Assembly (NCBI RefSeq): GCF_021245725.1
Contig: NZ_JAJGSX010000016.1
Location: 62,001-126,000 of the forward strand
From: Pseudonocardia sp. TRM90224
GTDB taxonomy: Bacteria; Actinomycetota; Actinomycetes; Mycobacteriales; Pseudonocardiaceae
Length of the DNA: 64,000 bases
Direction: 5' to 3'
The notes beneath the pieces are model-generated. The model saw only the letters and a program-made list of their open reading frames with translations. It ran no database searches and was not told the origin of the DNA. How positions within the stretch are numbered: the first letter of the stretch is position 1; each line of letters opens with the position of its first letter. A program made the translations under genes and the position numbers. Positions 16,556 through 25,704 of the stretch are shown one piece after another.

Positions 16556-17794
16556 ATGGAGCTTGGTGGCACCAGCGTTCTGATCACGGTCACCGGCCCC
16601 GACCGTCCGGGTGTGAGCTCGGTGCTGTTCGCCGCGCTCACCCGCCACGGCGTCGATCTCGTCGACGTCGAGCAGGTGGTCATCAGGGGCCGGCTGACGC
16701 TGGGCGCGCTGGTGACGGCGCACCACGATCCCGAGGGGTTGCAGGAGGCCGTCGAGCAGGCGATGGCGAGCATCTCGATGCAGGTGCACACCTCGCTCGA
16801 GGCCAATGACGACCCCGAGGGCCGCCGGCACTCGTCGCACGTCGTCGTGGTGACGGGCAGCCCGATCACGGCCCGCGCGTTCGGCTCGATCGCGCAGGCG
16901 CTCGCGGACGTCGGCGCCAACATCGACTCGATCCGGCGGGTCGCGGACTACCCGGTGACCGGGCTGGAGCTGATGGTCTCGCCCGACCCGGGGCGCGGCA
17001 GCGAGCACCACCCGCCGGGCACGCTGCGCGCGCGGCTGGTCGAGGTGGCCCGCACCGCGGGGGTCGACGTCGCCGTCGAGCGCGCCGGGCTGGCCCGGCG
17101 CAGCAAGCGACTGATCGTCTTCGACGTCGACTCGACGCTCGTGCAAGGCGAGGTCATCGAGATGCTCGCGGCCCGCGCCGGCGCCGAGGACGAGGTCAGA
17201 GCCGTCACCGAGGCCGCGATGCGCGGCGAGCTCGACTTCACGGAGTCGCTGCGCCGCCGGGTCGCCGTGCTCGCCGGCCTGCCGGAGTCGGTGCTCGACG
17301 ACGTGGCGGCCGAGCTGGAACTCACCCCCGGCGCGCGCACGACGATCCGGACGCTCAAGCGGCTCGGCTACCGCTGTGGTGTCGTCTCCGGTGGGTTCAC
17401 CAAGGTGATCTCCTCGCTGGTCGACGAGCTGCAGCTGGACTTCTGCGCGGCGAACGAGCTGGAGGTCGTCGACGGCCGGCTGACCGGACGGGTCGTCGGC
17501 GAGATCGTCGACCGGGCCGGTAAGGCGGTGGCTCTGCGCCGGTTCGCCGAGAGCTACGGGATCCCGCTGGAGCAGTGCGTCGCCGTCGGTGACGGCGCGA
17601 ACGACATCGACATGCTCTCCACGGCCGGCCTCGGTGTTGCGTTCAACGCCAAGCCCGCGCTCCGGGAGGTCGCCGACGCCGCGCTGAGCCATCCGTACCT
17701 CGACGTCGTGCTGTTCGTCCTCGGCATCACCCGCGACGAGGTCGAGCGTGCCGACGCCGCCGAGGGTGTGCTGCGGCGGGTGCCGATCGCATGA
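16556..17794 (+). CDS. serB: Phosphoserine phosphatase with N-terminal ACT domains
   Basis: A 412-residue actinobacterial SerB. The first ~170 residues form two ACT domains (VLITVTGPDRPGVSSVLFAA and VVVVTGSPITARAFGSIAQ), which bind serine for feedback control in homologues. The HAD phosphatase follows: FDVDSTLVQGEVIE (nucleophile Asp), VVSGGFTKVISS, and VAVGDGANDIDMLSTAGLGV. It makes L-serine from O-phosphoserine. The ctaD-serB order is also found in other actinobacteria. Its stop overlaps the next start by 4 bases. Confidence 0.95.
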   Translation: MELGGTSVLITVTGPDRPGVSSVLFAALTRHGVDLVDVEQVVIRGRLTLGALVTAHHDPEGLQEAVEQAMASISMQVHTSLEANDDPEGRRHSSHVVVVTGSPITARAFGSIAQALADVGANIDSIRRVADYPVTGLELMVSPDPGRGSEHHPPGTLRARLVEVARTAGVDVAVERAGLARRSKRLIVFDVDSTLVQGEVIEMLAARAGAEDEVRAVTEAAMRGELDFTESLRRRVAVLAGLPESVLDDVAAELELTPGARTTIRTLKRLGYRCGVVSGGFTKVISSLVDELQLDFCAANELEVVDGRLTGRVVGEIVDRAGKAVALRRFAESYGIPLEQCVAVGDGANDIDMLSTAGLGVAFNAKPALREVADAALSHPYLDVVLFVLGITRDEVERADAAEGVLRRVPIA

Positions 17795-18477
17795 CGCTGG
17801 ACGTGCTCGCCGAGCGCTACTTCCGGCCGCGTGACGAGCGCGACGCCGAATCCGACGGTGTTGTGCTCGCGATGCCGATCGTGCTGCGGCTGGAACGTCC
17901 ACCGGCAGCGCGCACACCGGTGCTGGAAGCCGCGGCCAGGGCCGCGCTCGCCGTTTGCCTCGACCCGCGCGCCGCCGACGGCGGTGAGTGGCACGACGCC
18001 GTCTCGGCGTGGGTGTCGCGCTACATCCGCAAGATCGCACGCCGGGCGCGCGGCGCGCACTGGGCCGCTGTCGCAGAGCTGCCGGGCGTCACCGTCGACG
18101 TCGAGGGCGCGCAGGCCCGCGCGCTGCTGCCGGGCCCGGTCGACGAGGTGCCGAAGGTGGTCTCGCGGCTGCAGATCGGCGGTACCGACCTCGAACGCGA
18201 CGAACCGGGCGAGCCGCCCGCCGGTGTCCCGGTGATCTGGGTGAACGCCGGGCTGGGCATGAGCGTCGGGAAGGCCGCGGCGCAGGTCGGGCATGCGTCG
18301 ATGCTTTTCGCAGCGGCGAACGAACTCACGACCGTGCCGGCGTTCGCCGTGCGGGACGCCGACGGGGATCGGTGGAAGCAGCTGTGCTCCGCGGCCACCA
18401 GCGGCGACGGTGTTGCGGTGCGTGACGCCGGGTTCACCGAGGTGGCGCCCGGCACCATCACCTGCATCGCCCGCTGA
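17791..18477 (+). CDS. Pth2-like peptidyl-tRNA hydrolase domain protein
   Basis: A 228-residue protein. The C-terminal ~110 residues resemble the archaeal/eukaryotic-type peptidyl-tRNA hydrolase Pth2: GLGMSVGKAAAQVGHASML and VRDAGFTEVAPGTITCIA. The N-terminal ~120 residues are variable. Pth2 releases peptides from stalled peptidyl-tRNA, but a bacterial Pth is normally encoded elsewhere and catalytic function here is unproven. ATG overlaps the serB stop by 4 bases, so it is coupled to serB. Confidence 0.8.
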   Translation: MTLDVLAERYFRPRDERDAESDGVVLAMPIVLRLERPPAARTPVLEAAARAALAVCLDPRAADGGEWHDAVSAWVSRYIRKIARRARGAHWAAVAELPGVTVDVEGAQARALLPGPVDEVPKVVSRLQIGGTDLERDEPGEPPAGVPVIWVNAGLGMSVGKAAAQVGHASMLFAAANELTTVPAFAVRDADGDRWKQLCSAATSGDGVAVRDAGFTEVAPGTITCIAR

Positions 18478-18498
18478 ACGCACCGTTACCCTCGCGCG

Positions 18499-20301
18499 GT
18501 GGAGCCGCTGGATCAGGTCACGGAGATCGCTGCCGCCTACACGGCTGTGTTGCAGGAGCGCGGCCCGCTGCCGGCCGACGAGGTGAAGGCGGCGGTCGTG
18601 GAACGGGTCGGCCTCGACATGGCCGATCCGGCCGTCGAGGCCGTGGTCGAGAGCACGTACGACGTGCTCCTCACCGGCGAGTCGGCGACGCTGGCGCTCG
18701 TCGCGCCGGACGTCGTCGCGCACCTCGAGACGCTCGTCGCCGGCAGCGTCCTCACCCATCGGCTCTCCGAGGCCGAGCACGCCGAGGGCTACCTGTTGCT
18801 GGACGCCGATCTCGGCGCCTTCCTGTGCTTCGACGCCCCGACCCACGAAGACGAGCCGCTGTTCGTCGACGACCTCGACGACGGACCCATGTCGTGGGGA
18901 GGGATGGAAGGGTGGCTCGACGCCTTCCGGCCGGGTGCGCTGCTGGCCGTGAGCGTGGCGGCGGACTCGCAGGTCACCATCGTCGAGGCAGAAGCGCCCG
19001 AAGCACCCGACCTCGCCGCGCACCTGCGTGAGGTCTACGACAGCTTCGCGGAGGATGCGCCGGTCCCGGTGCCGCTGGACTACGTCGTGGCCGGGATGGT
19101 GCATCGCGAGCCGGACGTGTTCGCCGCGCCGAGGCCGCCGCTCGGTGAGCTCGTGACGGCGGTCGGCCTCGAATGGCGCGACGGGTTCGTCGCCCACACC
19201 GAGGAGATGTGGCAGCTCGCGGAGCAGCTCTACATGATGAGCCGGCTCGCCGACGGCACCGGCTCGGAGGAAGCGGCTGATACGGCGTTCGAGGCGATCA
19301 CGGTCCTGACCGACCCGGCAGCGGAGCCCGCCGACCTGCGGGCGACGCTCACGCTGCTCACCGACCCCATCGTCCTGCTGGCGGTCACCGAGGAGATGCT
19401 GGGCGGCAAGGACGACCCCGGGCGGTTGGCGCAGTTCACCGCCGTGACCGCGCGGCTCGTCGAGCTCGCCGGCGACCGGCGGGCCGCGGCCGCCAACTGG
19501 ATGGCCGCGGTTGCCGCGGAGCGGGAGGGCCGGGTCCTCGACGCCGAGCCGCTCCTACGGGCGGCGGAGCGCGCCGACAACACGGACCTGCTCGTGACCG
19601 ACCGGCTGGGCTGGTACGCGTCCGACCGGGGTGACGCCGCGGAGGCGTTGCGGCGCTGGACGGTCCTGCTCGACGAACCGGAGCACGATCCGGACGTGCA
19701 GGCGGTGCTCCCGCACGCGAACCTCGCCGCGGCGCCGCAGCCCGGCCGGAACGAGCCGTGCTGGTGCGGATCGGGGCGGAAGTTCAAGCAGTGCCACGCT
19801 GGCAAGCCGGTGTTGCGGCCGCTTCCGGAACGGGCGGCATGGCTCTACCGGAAGGCAGCTGCTTACCTGCAGCGCCGGGGCGGCGCCGCCACGGCGGCGG
19901 TCGGGTGGAGCACCGACGCGCTCGCCGTCGACACGCTGATGCGCGAGGAGGGCTGGTTCACCCCGTTCCTCGCCGACCGCGGCCCGCTGCTGCCGGCGGA
20001 CGAGGCCGAGCTGGCCGCGACGTGGACGGACATCGACCGGACCGTGTTCGAGGTGCTCGATCCGCGGACCCTCCGGGACGAGCGCACCGGTACGACGATC
20101 ACCGTGGCGGAGCCCGCGCCGGCCGACGTCGGCGACCTGGTCTGCGCCCGCGCCCTCCCCGACGGCGGCGGCGCGCACATCCTCATCGCGCCCTTCGTCA
20201 TCGACCCGGAGAACCGCGACGACCTGCTGGGCCTGCTGGCCCGGCACGCCACAGCCGAGCTGCTGGAGTGGGTCGACGCCGTCGTGTACTCGTCCCCGTG
20301 A
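18499..20301 (+). CDS. SEC-C motif protein
   Basis: A 600-residue acidic, helical protein with a SEC-C zinc-binding motif (NEPCWCGSGRKFKQCH, near residue 415). The rest looks like TPR-like helical repeats with no catalytic motif. SEC-C motifs, known from the SecA tail, bind zinc and mediate protein contacts. Start is GTG with TACCCT (18487-18492) 6 bases upstream and no Shine-Dalgarno. Function unknown; a family D palindrome follows. Confidence 0.85.
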   Translation: MEPLDQVTEIAAAYTAVLQERGPLPADEVKAAVVERVGLDMADPAVEAVVESTYDVLLTGESATLALVAPDVVAHLETLVAGSVLTHRLSEAEHAEGYLLLDADLGAFLCFDAPTHEDEPLFVDDLDDGPMSWGGMEGWLDAFRPGALLAVSVAADSQVTIVEAEAPEAPDLAAHLREVYDSFAEDAPVPVPLDYVVAGMVHREPDVFAAPRPPLGELVTAVGLEWRDGFVAHTEEMWQLAEQLYMMSRLADGTGSEEAADTAFEAITVLTDPAAEPADLRATLTLLTDPIVLLAVTEEMLGGKDDPGRLAQFTAVTARLVELAGDRRAAAANWMAAVAAEREGRVLDAEPLLRAAERADNTDLLVTDRLGWYASDRGDAAEALRRWTVLLDEPEHDPDVQAVLPHANLAAAPQPGRNEPCWCGSGRKFKQCHAGKPVLRPLPERAAWLYRKAAAYLQRRGGAATAAVGWSTDALAVDTLMREEGWFTPFLADRGPLLPADEAELAATWTDIDRTVFEVLDPRTLRDERTGTTITVAEPAPADVGDLVCARALPDGGGAHILIAPFVIDPENRDDLLGLLARHATAELLEWVDAVVYSSP

Positions 20302-20319
20302 CACTCCGTGGTTGCGGGG

Positions 20320-20378
20320 GAGGGCAGGAAAGCCACTTTCCGGCCCTGTGAGGGCAGGAAAGTGGCTTTCCTGCCCTC
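20320..20378. repeat. Palindromic element family D, copy 2
   Basis: Arms GAGGGCAGGAAAGCCACTTT and AAAGTGGCTTTCCTGCCCTC around CCGGCCCTGTGAGGGCAGG. It lies between the convergent SEC-C gene and dinG. Nearly the same outer sequence occurs at 57151-57209. Confidence 0.87.
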
Positions 20379-20405
20379 GCGTGCGGGACGCGCACGCCCG
20401 CGGCG

Positions 20406-22436
20406 CTACGCCGCGTCGCGGAGGCGGCGGAGGGCGGCGTGCACCTTGTCGCGGTCGTCCGTCGGCCAGAACGGGGGGAGGGACGCGCGCAGGAAGCCGC
20501 CGTAGCGGGCCGTCGCGAGGCGTGGGTCGAGGATCGCGACGACACCGCGGTCGTCCATGCCGCGCAGCAGCCGGCCGGCTCCCTGCGCGAGCAGCAGCGC
20601 CGCGTGCGTCGCGGAGACGGTGAGGAACCCGTTGCCGCCGCGGGCGTCGGCGGCCCGCTGCCGGGCGGTGACCAGCGGGTCGTCGGGGCGCGGGAACGGG
20701 ATCCGGTCGATGATCACGCACGACAGCGACGGCCCGGGCACATCGACGCCCTGCCAGAGCGACAGCGTGCCGAACAGCGAGGTGGCCTCGTCCTCGGCGA
20801 ACCGCTTGACCAGCAGCATCGTCGAGTCGTCGCCCTGGCACAGCAGCGGTGTGTCGAGTCGCCCGCGAAGCGCCTCGGTGGCCTGCTTCGCCGCCCGCAT
20901 CGACGAGAAGAGCCCCAACGTGCGCCCGCCCGCTGCCTCCACCAGGCCGGCGATCTCGTCGAGGTAGGCGGGCGGGAGGCCGTCGCGACCCGGCGGCGGA
21001 AGGCGTTTCGCGACGTAGAGGATGCCGCTGCGCGCATGGGCGAACGGCGATCCGACGTCCATGCCCGACCACTTCGGTGCCTCGGGGTCGGGCACCGGAT
21101 CGGTCTGCTCCGCCACCGTGGCTTGCGACGGGAGGCCCCACTGCCGGGCGAGGGCGTCGAAGTTGCCGCCGAGCGTGAGCGTCGCGGAGGTCAGCACCAC
21201 CGTGGAGCGCCCGAACAGCCGCTCGCGCAACAGCCCGCCCACCCACAGCGGCGCCGCTCGCAGCACCTTGAACCGGCCGGAATCGGGGCCTTGCTCGGCC
21301 AGCCAGACGACGTCGTGCCGCTTCGCCGGGTCGGGCTCCTCGAACGCTGCGATCAGCCGCACCGCGGTGTCGGTGACGTCCTCCAGCGCGGCTTGCGCCA
21401 GCTTGCGCCCCGCCGCGGCGTCGGGCTCCTCGCGCCGCTCACTGCCGAGCGCGGTGCGGCAGCCCGCCGCGGCGTTGACGATCGCGGTGAGCGCCCCGGA
21501 CGCCGCCTGCGGCATCGCGTCCCACCGGCCGGGGGCGAGGTCCTCCAGCATCAGCCCGAGGCCCTCGCCGGCCTCGGCGAGCCGGTCGGCGACGTCCTGG
21601 TCGATGATCTTGCCGAGCCGGCGGGCGGCGATGCTGACCATCCCGGCGGTCAGCTCGGCCGTCGCGACCCCGGTGACCCTGTCGACGAGCTCGTGGGCCT
21701 CGTCCACCACGACGACGTCGTGCTCGGGCAGGACGGGCCGGCCCTCCAGCGCGTCGATGGCGAGCAGGGCGTGGTTGGTGACGACGATGTCGGCCTTGCC
21801 CGCCTCCGCCTTGGCCTTCTCCGCGAAGCAGTCGTCGCCGACGGGGCACTTCGACGCACCTAGGCACTCGCGGGCCGTGACCGACACCTGCCGCCAGGTC
21901 GAATCCGGCACGCCGGGCACCAGCTCGTCGCGGTCGCCCTTCTCCGTGGTGTCGGCCCACTCGTGCATCCGCTTGATCGCCCGCCCCATCGCGGAGATCG
22001 CGAACGGGTCGAACAGCTGGTCCTCCGGCTCGTCGCCGCCCTCGCCGTGGAGCTTGTTGAGGCACAGGTAGTTGCGGCGGCCCTTCAGGATCGCGAACGT
22101 CGGCGCCCGGCCGATCAGCGGCTTGAGCGCCTTCGCCAGCCGCGGGAGGTCGCGGTCGACGAGCTGGCGCTGCAACGCGATCGTCGCCGTCGAGATGACG
22201 ACCGTGGTGTTCTTCGCGATGGCGTGGTGGATCGCGGGCACGAGGTAGGCGAGCGACTTCCCGGTGCCCGTGCCGGCCTGCACGGCGACGTGCTCGCCCG
22301 TGGTGATGGCGCGGCGGACGGCGTCGGCCATCGTCCGCTGGCCCTCCCGCTCCTGCCCGCCGACGGCCTCGACGGCGGCGGTGAGGAGCTCGGCGACCCC
22401 GGGCAGGTCCTTCGTGGCGACGCTTCCAGGGAGCAC
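20406..22436 (-). CDS. dinG: DinG-family ATP-dependent DNA helicase
   Basis: A 676-residue XPD/DinG superfamily 2 helicase. Walker A is QAGTGTGKSLAYLVP. The DEAH box is VVVVDEAHELVD. The Fe-S cysteines are in YLCLNKL, ECLGASKCPVGDDCF. Late motifs include SLWQGVDVPG and QGAGRLLRGMDDRG. DinG unwinds 5'-tailed duplexes, R-loops and G-quadruplexes. GTG 22436 has TAGCCT (minus strand, 22443-22448) 6 bases upstream, so probably leaderless. It is the first gene of a block collinear with M. tuberculosis Rv1329c onward. Confidence 0.93.
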   Translation of the reverse strand: MLPGSVATKDLPGVAELLTAAVEAVGGQEREGQRTMADAVRRAITTGEHVAVQAGTGTGKSLAYLVPAIHHAIAKNTTVVISTATIALQRQLVDRDLPRLAKALKPLIGRAPTFAILKGRRNYLCLNKLHGEGGDEPEDQLFDPFAISAMGRAIKRMHEWADTTEKGDRDELVPGVPDSTWRQVSVTARECLGASKCPVGDDCFAEKAKAEAGKADIVVTNHALLAIDALEGRPVLPEHDVVVVDEAHELVDRVTGVATAELTAGMVSIAARRLGKIIDQDVADRLAEAGEGLGLMLEDLAPGRWDAMPQAASGALTAIVNAAAGCRTALGSERREEPDAAAGRKLAQAALEDVTDTAVRLIAAFEEPDPAKRHDVVWLAEQGPDSGRFKVLRAAPLWVGGLLRERLFGRSTVVLTSATLTLGGNFDALARQWGLPSQATVAEQTDPVPDPEAPKWSGMDVGSPFAHARSGILYVAKRLPPPGRDGLPPAYLDEIAGLVEAAGGRTLGLFSSMRAAKQATEALRGRLDTPLLCQGDDSTMLLVKRFAEDEATSLFGTLSLWQGVDVPGPSLSCVIIDRIPFPRPDDPLVTARQRAADARGGNGFLTVSATHAALLLAQGAGRLLRGMDDRGVVAILDPRLATARYGGFLRASLPPFWPTDDRDKVHAALRRLRDAA

Positions 22437-22543
22437 GCGACGAGGCTACCCGGCACCCCCGTCAGCCCGTGGGGGAACACGGAAGCAACGCATCGGCACG
22501 CTCGAACGTCTTGCTGTTATCACATCGAACCGGGGGAGGGTTC

Positions 22544-23176
22544 ATGGGGATGACAAGGTTGATCGCAGCGGTGGGGACCGCCGCGATCGCGATGCTCGTC
22601 GCGGCGGCGCCCGCCAGCGCGACGGAGGTCCGGACCGACGTTCCGGGCTGCGAGGCCGGCTGCGAGGTCGTGTTCGACATGCAGCTGCCCGACGACGTCC
22701 GCTTCGTTGGGCTGCAAACGACCGACCACGAGACGGGGCTCATGCGCGGCCTGCTCGCGTACTACGTCTCGGGGCAGCTGCACCACTACGCCGAGCCGGT
22801 CGAGCTGGGCGCGTTGGGGGACGCGAGCTGCGGCTACGACGGCGACGCGCAGCGGTGCCTCGTGACGTACGCGGTGGGGGCGCACGGCACGAACGTGGTG
22901 GCGCTGCACCTCACCTACACAGGCGGCATCCAGGTGACCGACGAGGTGGGCGGCGGAACCCCGGAACGGGTCCTGTCCGACCTGGATGGCAACGGCCGCG
23001 CCGACGCCAGCATCAGGGAGAGCACGTACGACCCGGCGTACGCGGCCGCGCCGCGCTTCTGGCAGACGTTCCTGGAGTACGACGGGCGCTTCGTCCGCAC
23101 CGGCTGCGGGCCGGCGACGTTCGCGGACGAGCCGGCGCCCGTCGCGCCGCTGTACGGGAAGTGCGAGGCGACCTGA
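22544..23176 (+). CDS. Secreted protein of unknown function
   Basis: About 210 residues with a Sec signal peptide (MGMTRLIAAVGTAAIAMLVA, cleavage near PASA/TEV). The mature part has six Cys in three likely pairs (GCEAGCEV, SCGY/QRCLV, TGCG/GKCEA) and an acidic DLDGNGRAD loop that resembles an EF-hand/dockerin calcium loop. No known domain is recognised. ATG 22544 follows GGGGGAGGG. It is divergent from dinG and does not belong to the M. tuberculosis-like block order, so it may be a lineage-specific insertion. Confidence 0.75.
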   Translation: MGMTRLIAAVGTAAIAMLVAAAPASATEVRTDVPGCEAGCEVVFDMQLPDDVRFVGLQTTDHETGLMRGLLAYYVSGQLHHYAEPVELGALGDASCGYDGDAQRCLVTYAVGAHGTNVVALHLTYTGGIQVTDEVGGGTPERVLSDLDGNGRADASIRESTYDPAYAAAPRFWQTFLEYDGRFVRTGCGPATFADEPAPVAPLYGKCEAT

Positions 23177-23231
23177 CGCCGCGGGCCCTGGCCGGTGGGC
23201 ATTCGGTGTACGGATCGTGGTGCTGGCCGAC

Positions 23232-23275
23232 TTGCGGGTGTTGACGGCTGTCGCGGCAGCTGTCAACACCCGCAA
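23232..23275. terminator. Palindrome (singleton, family E) between convergent genes
   Basis: Inverted repeat TTGCGGGTGTTGAC / GTCAACACCCGCAA with GCTG/CAGC inside and loop TCGCG. It lies between the secreted-protein gene and the 55-residue gene. It has the same position and form as the dispersed palindromes, but only one copy is seen in the window. A terminator role for both genes is likely; there is no U-tract. Confidence 0.6.
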
Positions 23276-23311
23276 CTCAGGGAGGGCGCCCCGACTCCTC
23301 AGGACTCGCTC

Positions 23312-23479
23312 TTAACGCGCGTAGCGCTCCCACGGGCCGGGCATGTCGTCCGTGGTCTCGTCCCCGACGAGCTCGCGGAAATCGTCGAGCAGCCCAGGGT
23401 CTGCCTGGTTCGCGAGGACCTCAGAAGCGGGCAGGTAGCGCGGGCGCCGAGGGCGGTCATGCGGCGCGGTGTCATCCAC
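23312..23479 (-). CDS. 55-residue hypothetical protein
   Basis: A small acidic/basic protein with GTG start and TAA stop. It has RRPRYLPASEVLANQADPGL and LDDFRELVGDETTDD followed by MPGPWERYAR. No domain is known. The support is regulatory: TACCGT (minus strand, 23486-23491) lies exactly 6 bases before the GTG, matching the leaderless pattern of many genes in this window, and its codon choice is normal. It sits 21 bases downstream of pncA on the same strand and could be a last member of the pncB-pncA unit or transcribed alone. Confidence 0.65.
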   Translation of the reverse strand: MDDTAPHDRPRRPRYLPASEVLANQADPGLLDDFRELVGDETTDDMPGPWERYAR

Positions 23480-23500
23480 GCCGCGACGGTAGCCGCCCGG

Positions 23501-24049
23501 CTAGGCGATCCGAACCCCCGCCGCCCGCATCTCGTCCACCGCACGTGCGGTCGTCTCCGCCGCCACCCCCGCGCACAGGTCGAGCAGGACGGTGGTGGTG
23601 AACCCCGCCGCCGCGGCGTCGAGTGCCGTCGCGCGGACGCAGTGGTCGGTCGCGATCCCGACCACGTCGACGGCGGTGACGTCGTGCGCGGCGAGCCAGT
23701 CGCGCAACGCCGTGCCGCCCGGTTCCGCGCCCTCGAACCCGGAGTAGGCCGCCGTGTAGGCGCCCTTGTCGAAAACGGCTTCGATGCGGGCGACGTCCAG
23801 CTCAGGGTGGAAGGACGCGCCGGGTGTCCCGCGGCGGCAGTGCGGGGGCCACGAGTCGACGAAGTCGGGAGTATCGGAGAAGTGCGCGCCGGGGTCGATG
23901 TGGTGGTCGCGGGTTGCGACGACGTGGTCGTACGCGCCCGTCCGCAGCTCCTCGGAGACGGCCGCGGCGACGGCGGCCCCGCCCGCGACGGCGAGCGAGC
24001 CGCCCTCGCAGAAGTCGTTCTGGACGTCGACCACGACGATCGCCTTCAT
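23501..24049 (-). CDS. pncA: Nicotinamidase
   Basis: A 182-residue isochorismatase-fold nicotinamidase that converts nicotinamide to nicotinate for NAD salvage. Catalytic features: VDVQNDFCEGG (Asp), the metal-binding DHHIDPGAHF, DKGAYTAAYSGFEG (Lys) and VVGIATDHCVRATALDA (nucleophile Cys). ATG 24049 is the conserved start and overlaps the end of pncB by 4 bases. pncB-pncA form a coupled salvage operon. Confidence 0.95.
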   Translation of the reverse strand: MKAIVVVDVQNDFCEGGSLAVAGGAAVAAAVSEELRTGAYDHVVATRDHHIDPGAHFSDTPDFVDSWPPHCRRGTPGASFHPELDVARIEAVFDKGAYTAAYSGFEGAEPGGTALRDWLAAHDVTAVDVVGIATDHCVRATALDAAAAGFTTTVLLDLCAGVAAETTARAVDEMRAAGVRIA

Positions 24050-25350
24050 CGGGTGCCCTCCAGCACGGTCGGGATCGCGGGCTCGCCGCGGGAGAGCTTC
24101 AGCCCCTCCCACGGCACGGAGACGAGCGCGGCGCGCAGGTGCTCGCGCGATTCCTCCAGCGTCGGGAGGCCGTCGAGCTGCTCACCGCCGCGGATCATCG
24201 GGATCGGCACGACCCGGTCGTGCGGCCCGGCCGTCGGCGGCGTGGCCGCGAGGTGCACGACCTCCTCGATCGCCGTCCCGGTCGGCTTGTAGCGGCGCAG
24301 TGCCGACTTCCGCCCACCGCGCGACTCCTTCGCCGCGCTGCGCTTGGCCACGGGCCGCCCGTCGACCTCGACGAGCTTGTAGACCATCCCCGCCGTCGGC
24401 GCCCCCGAGCCCGTCACGACCGACGTGCCCACCCCGTAGGAGTCGACCGGTTCAGCACGCAGCGACGCGATCGCGTACTCGTCGAGATCCCCGGACAGGA
24501 CGATCTTGGTGTTGGTCGCGCCGAGCGCGTCGAGCTGGTCGCGGGCCTGCCGCGCCAGCTCGCCGAGGTCGCCGGAGTCGATGCGGATCGCGCCCAGCCC
24601 CGTCCCGGCGGCCTCCACCGCGAGCTCGACGCCGCGCCGGATGTCGTAGGTGTCGACCAGCAGCGTCGTTTCCGGCCCCAGCGCCTTGACCTGGCTCGTG
24701 AACGCCGAAAGCTCGTCGTCGTGCAGCAGCACCCACGCATGCGCGGCCGTCCCGGCCGTCGGGATGCCGTGGCGGCGCTCCGACTCCATGTTCGACGTCG
24801 CCGAGAACCCGGCGAGGTAGGCCGCGCGGGCCGCCGCGACGGCTGCGGCCTCGTGGGTGCGCCGCGAACCCATCTCGATGATCGGACGCCCCGCCGCCGC
24901 GGTCACCATCCGCGCCGCGGCCGAGGCCACCGCGCTGTCGTGGTTCATGATCGAGAGTGCCAGCGTCTCCAGCATCACGGCATCGGCGAACGTCCCCGTG
25001 ACGGTCAGGATCGGCGACCCCGGGAAGTACAGCTCGCCCTCCGGGTACCCGTCGACGTCGCCGGAGAAGCGGTAGTCGGCGAGCCAGTCGAGGGTCGCGC
25101 TGTCGACCACCCCGGAGAGCGCCGCCAGCTCCTGCTCCCCGAACCGGAACCGCCGGATCGACTCGAGCAGCCGCCCCGTCCCGGCGACGACGCCGTAGCG
25201 CCGACCGTCCGGGAGCCTGCGGGCGAACAGCTCGAAGACGCACTGCCGGGACGCCGTGCCGTCGGCGAGCGCCGCGGTCACCATCGTCAACTCGTACCGG
25301 TCGGTGAGGAGCGCGGTGCTGACCCCGGCCGACGAGGGGCTACCAGTCAT
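24046..25350 (-). CDS. pncB: Nicotinate phosphoribosyltransferase
   Basis: A 434-residue enzyme that makes nicotinate mononucleotide from nicotinate and PRPP, with ATP hydrolysis. Visible motifs: LLTDRYELTMVTAAL, FELFARRLPDGRRYGVVAG, IEMGSRRTHEAAAVAAARAA, GAIRIDSGDLGELA, and SYGVGTSVVTGSGAP. ATG 25350 has TAGGGT (minus strand, 25357-25362) 6 bases upstream, so it may be leaderless. It matches pncB1 of M. tuberculosis, next to clpS there too. Its product feeds the same path as pncA. Confidence 0.95.
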   Translation of the reverse strand: MTGSPSSAGVSTALLTDRYELTMVTAALADGTASRQCVFELFARRLPDGRRYGVVAGTGRLLESIRRFRFGEQELAALSGVVDSATLDWLADYRFSGDVDGYPEGELYFPGSPILTVTGTFADAVMLETLALSIMNHDSAVASAAARMVTAAAGRPIIEMGSRRTHEAAAVAAARAAYLAGFSATSNMESERRHGIPTAGTAAHAWVLLHDDELSAFTSQVKALGPETTLLVDTYDIRRGVELAVEAAGTGLGAIRIDSGDLGELARQARDQLDALGATNTKIVLSGDLDEYAIASLRAEPVDSYGVGTSVVTGSGAPTAGMVYKLVEVDGRPVAKRSAAKESRGGRKSALRRYKPTGTAIEEVVHLAATPPTAGPHDRVVPIPMIRGGEQLDGLPTLEESREHLRAALVSVPWEGLKLSRGEPAIPTVLEGTR

Positions 25351-25404
25351 GCCATGACCCTATGTGCCGTGCAGCCCCACCCGGGAGGGTGTCACCATGG
25401 AGCC

Positions 25405-25704
25405 ATGGCCGCGCCGCTACCCGCAACCACGCGCCAGGTCGATCCGTCGGTCGACGAGGACTCGCTGGCCGATACGCCCTGGCAGGCGATCGTGTGGAAC
25501 GACCCCGTCAACCTGATGTCGTACGTCACCTACGTGCTGCAGAAGCTCTTCGGCTATCCCGAGCCGAAGGCGACGGCGCTCATGCTCGACGTCCACCACA
25601 AGGGCAAGGCCGCCGTCTCGGCGGGCGACAAGGACAAGATCGAGGGTGACGTCGCGAAACTGCACGCGGCCGGCCTGTGGGCCACCATGCAGAAGACTTC
25701 ATGA
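25405..25704 (+). CDS. clpS: ATP-dependent Clp protease adaptor ClpS
   Basis: A 99-residue ClpS that delivers N-end-rule substrates to ClpC/ClpA-ClpP. The core is present: WNDPVNLMSYVTYVLQKLFG, then KATALMLDVHHKGKAAVSAG and AKLHAAGLWATM. The ATG at 25405 fits the family. The stop overlaps the next start by 4 bases. Confidence 0.95.
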   Translation: MAAPLPATTRQVDPSVDEDSLADTPWQAIVWNDPVNLMSYVTYVLQKLFGYPEPKATALMLDVHHKGKAAVSAGDKDKIEGDVAKLHAAGLWATMQKTS

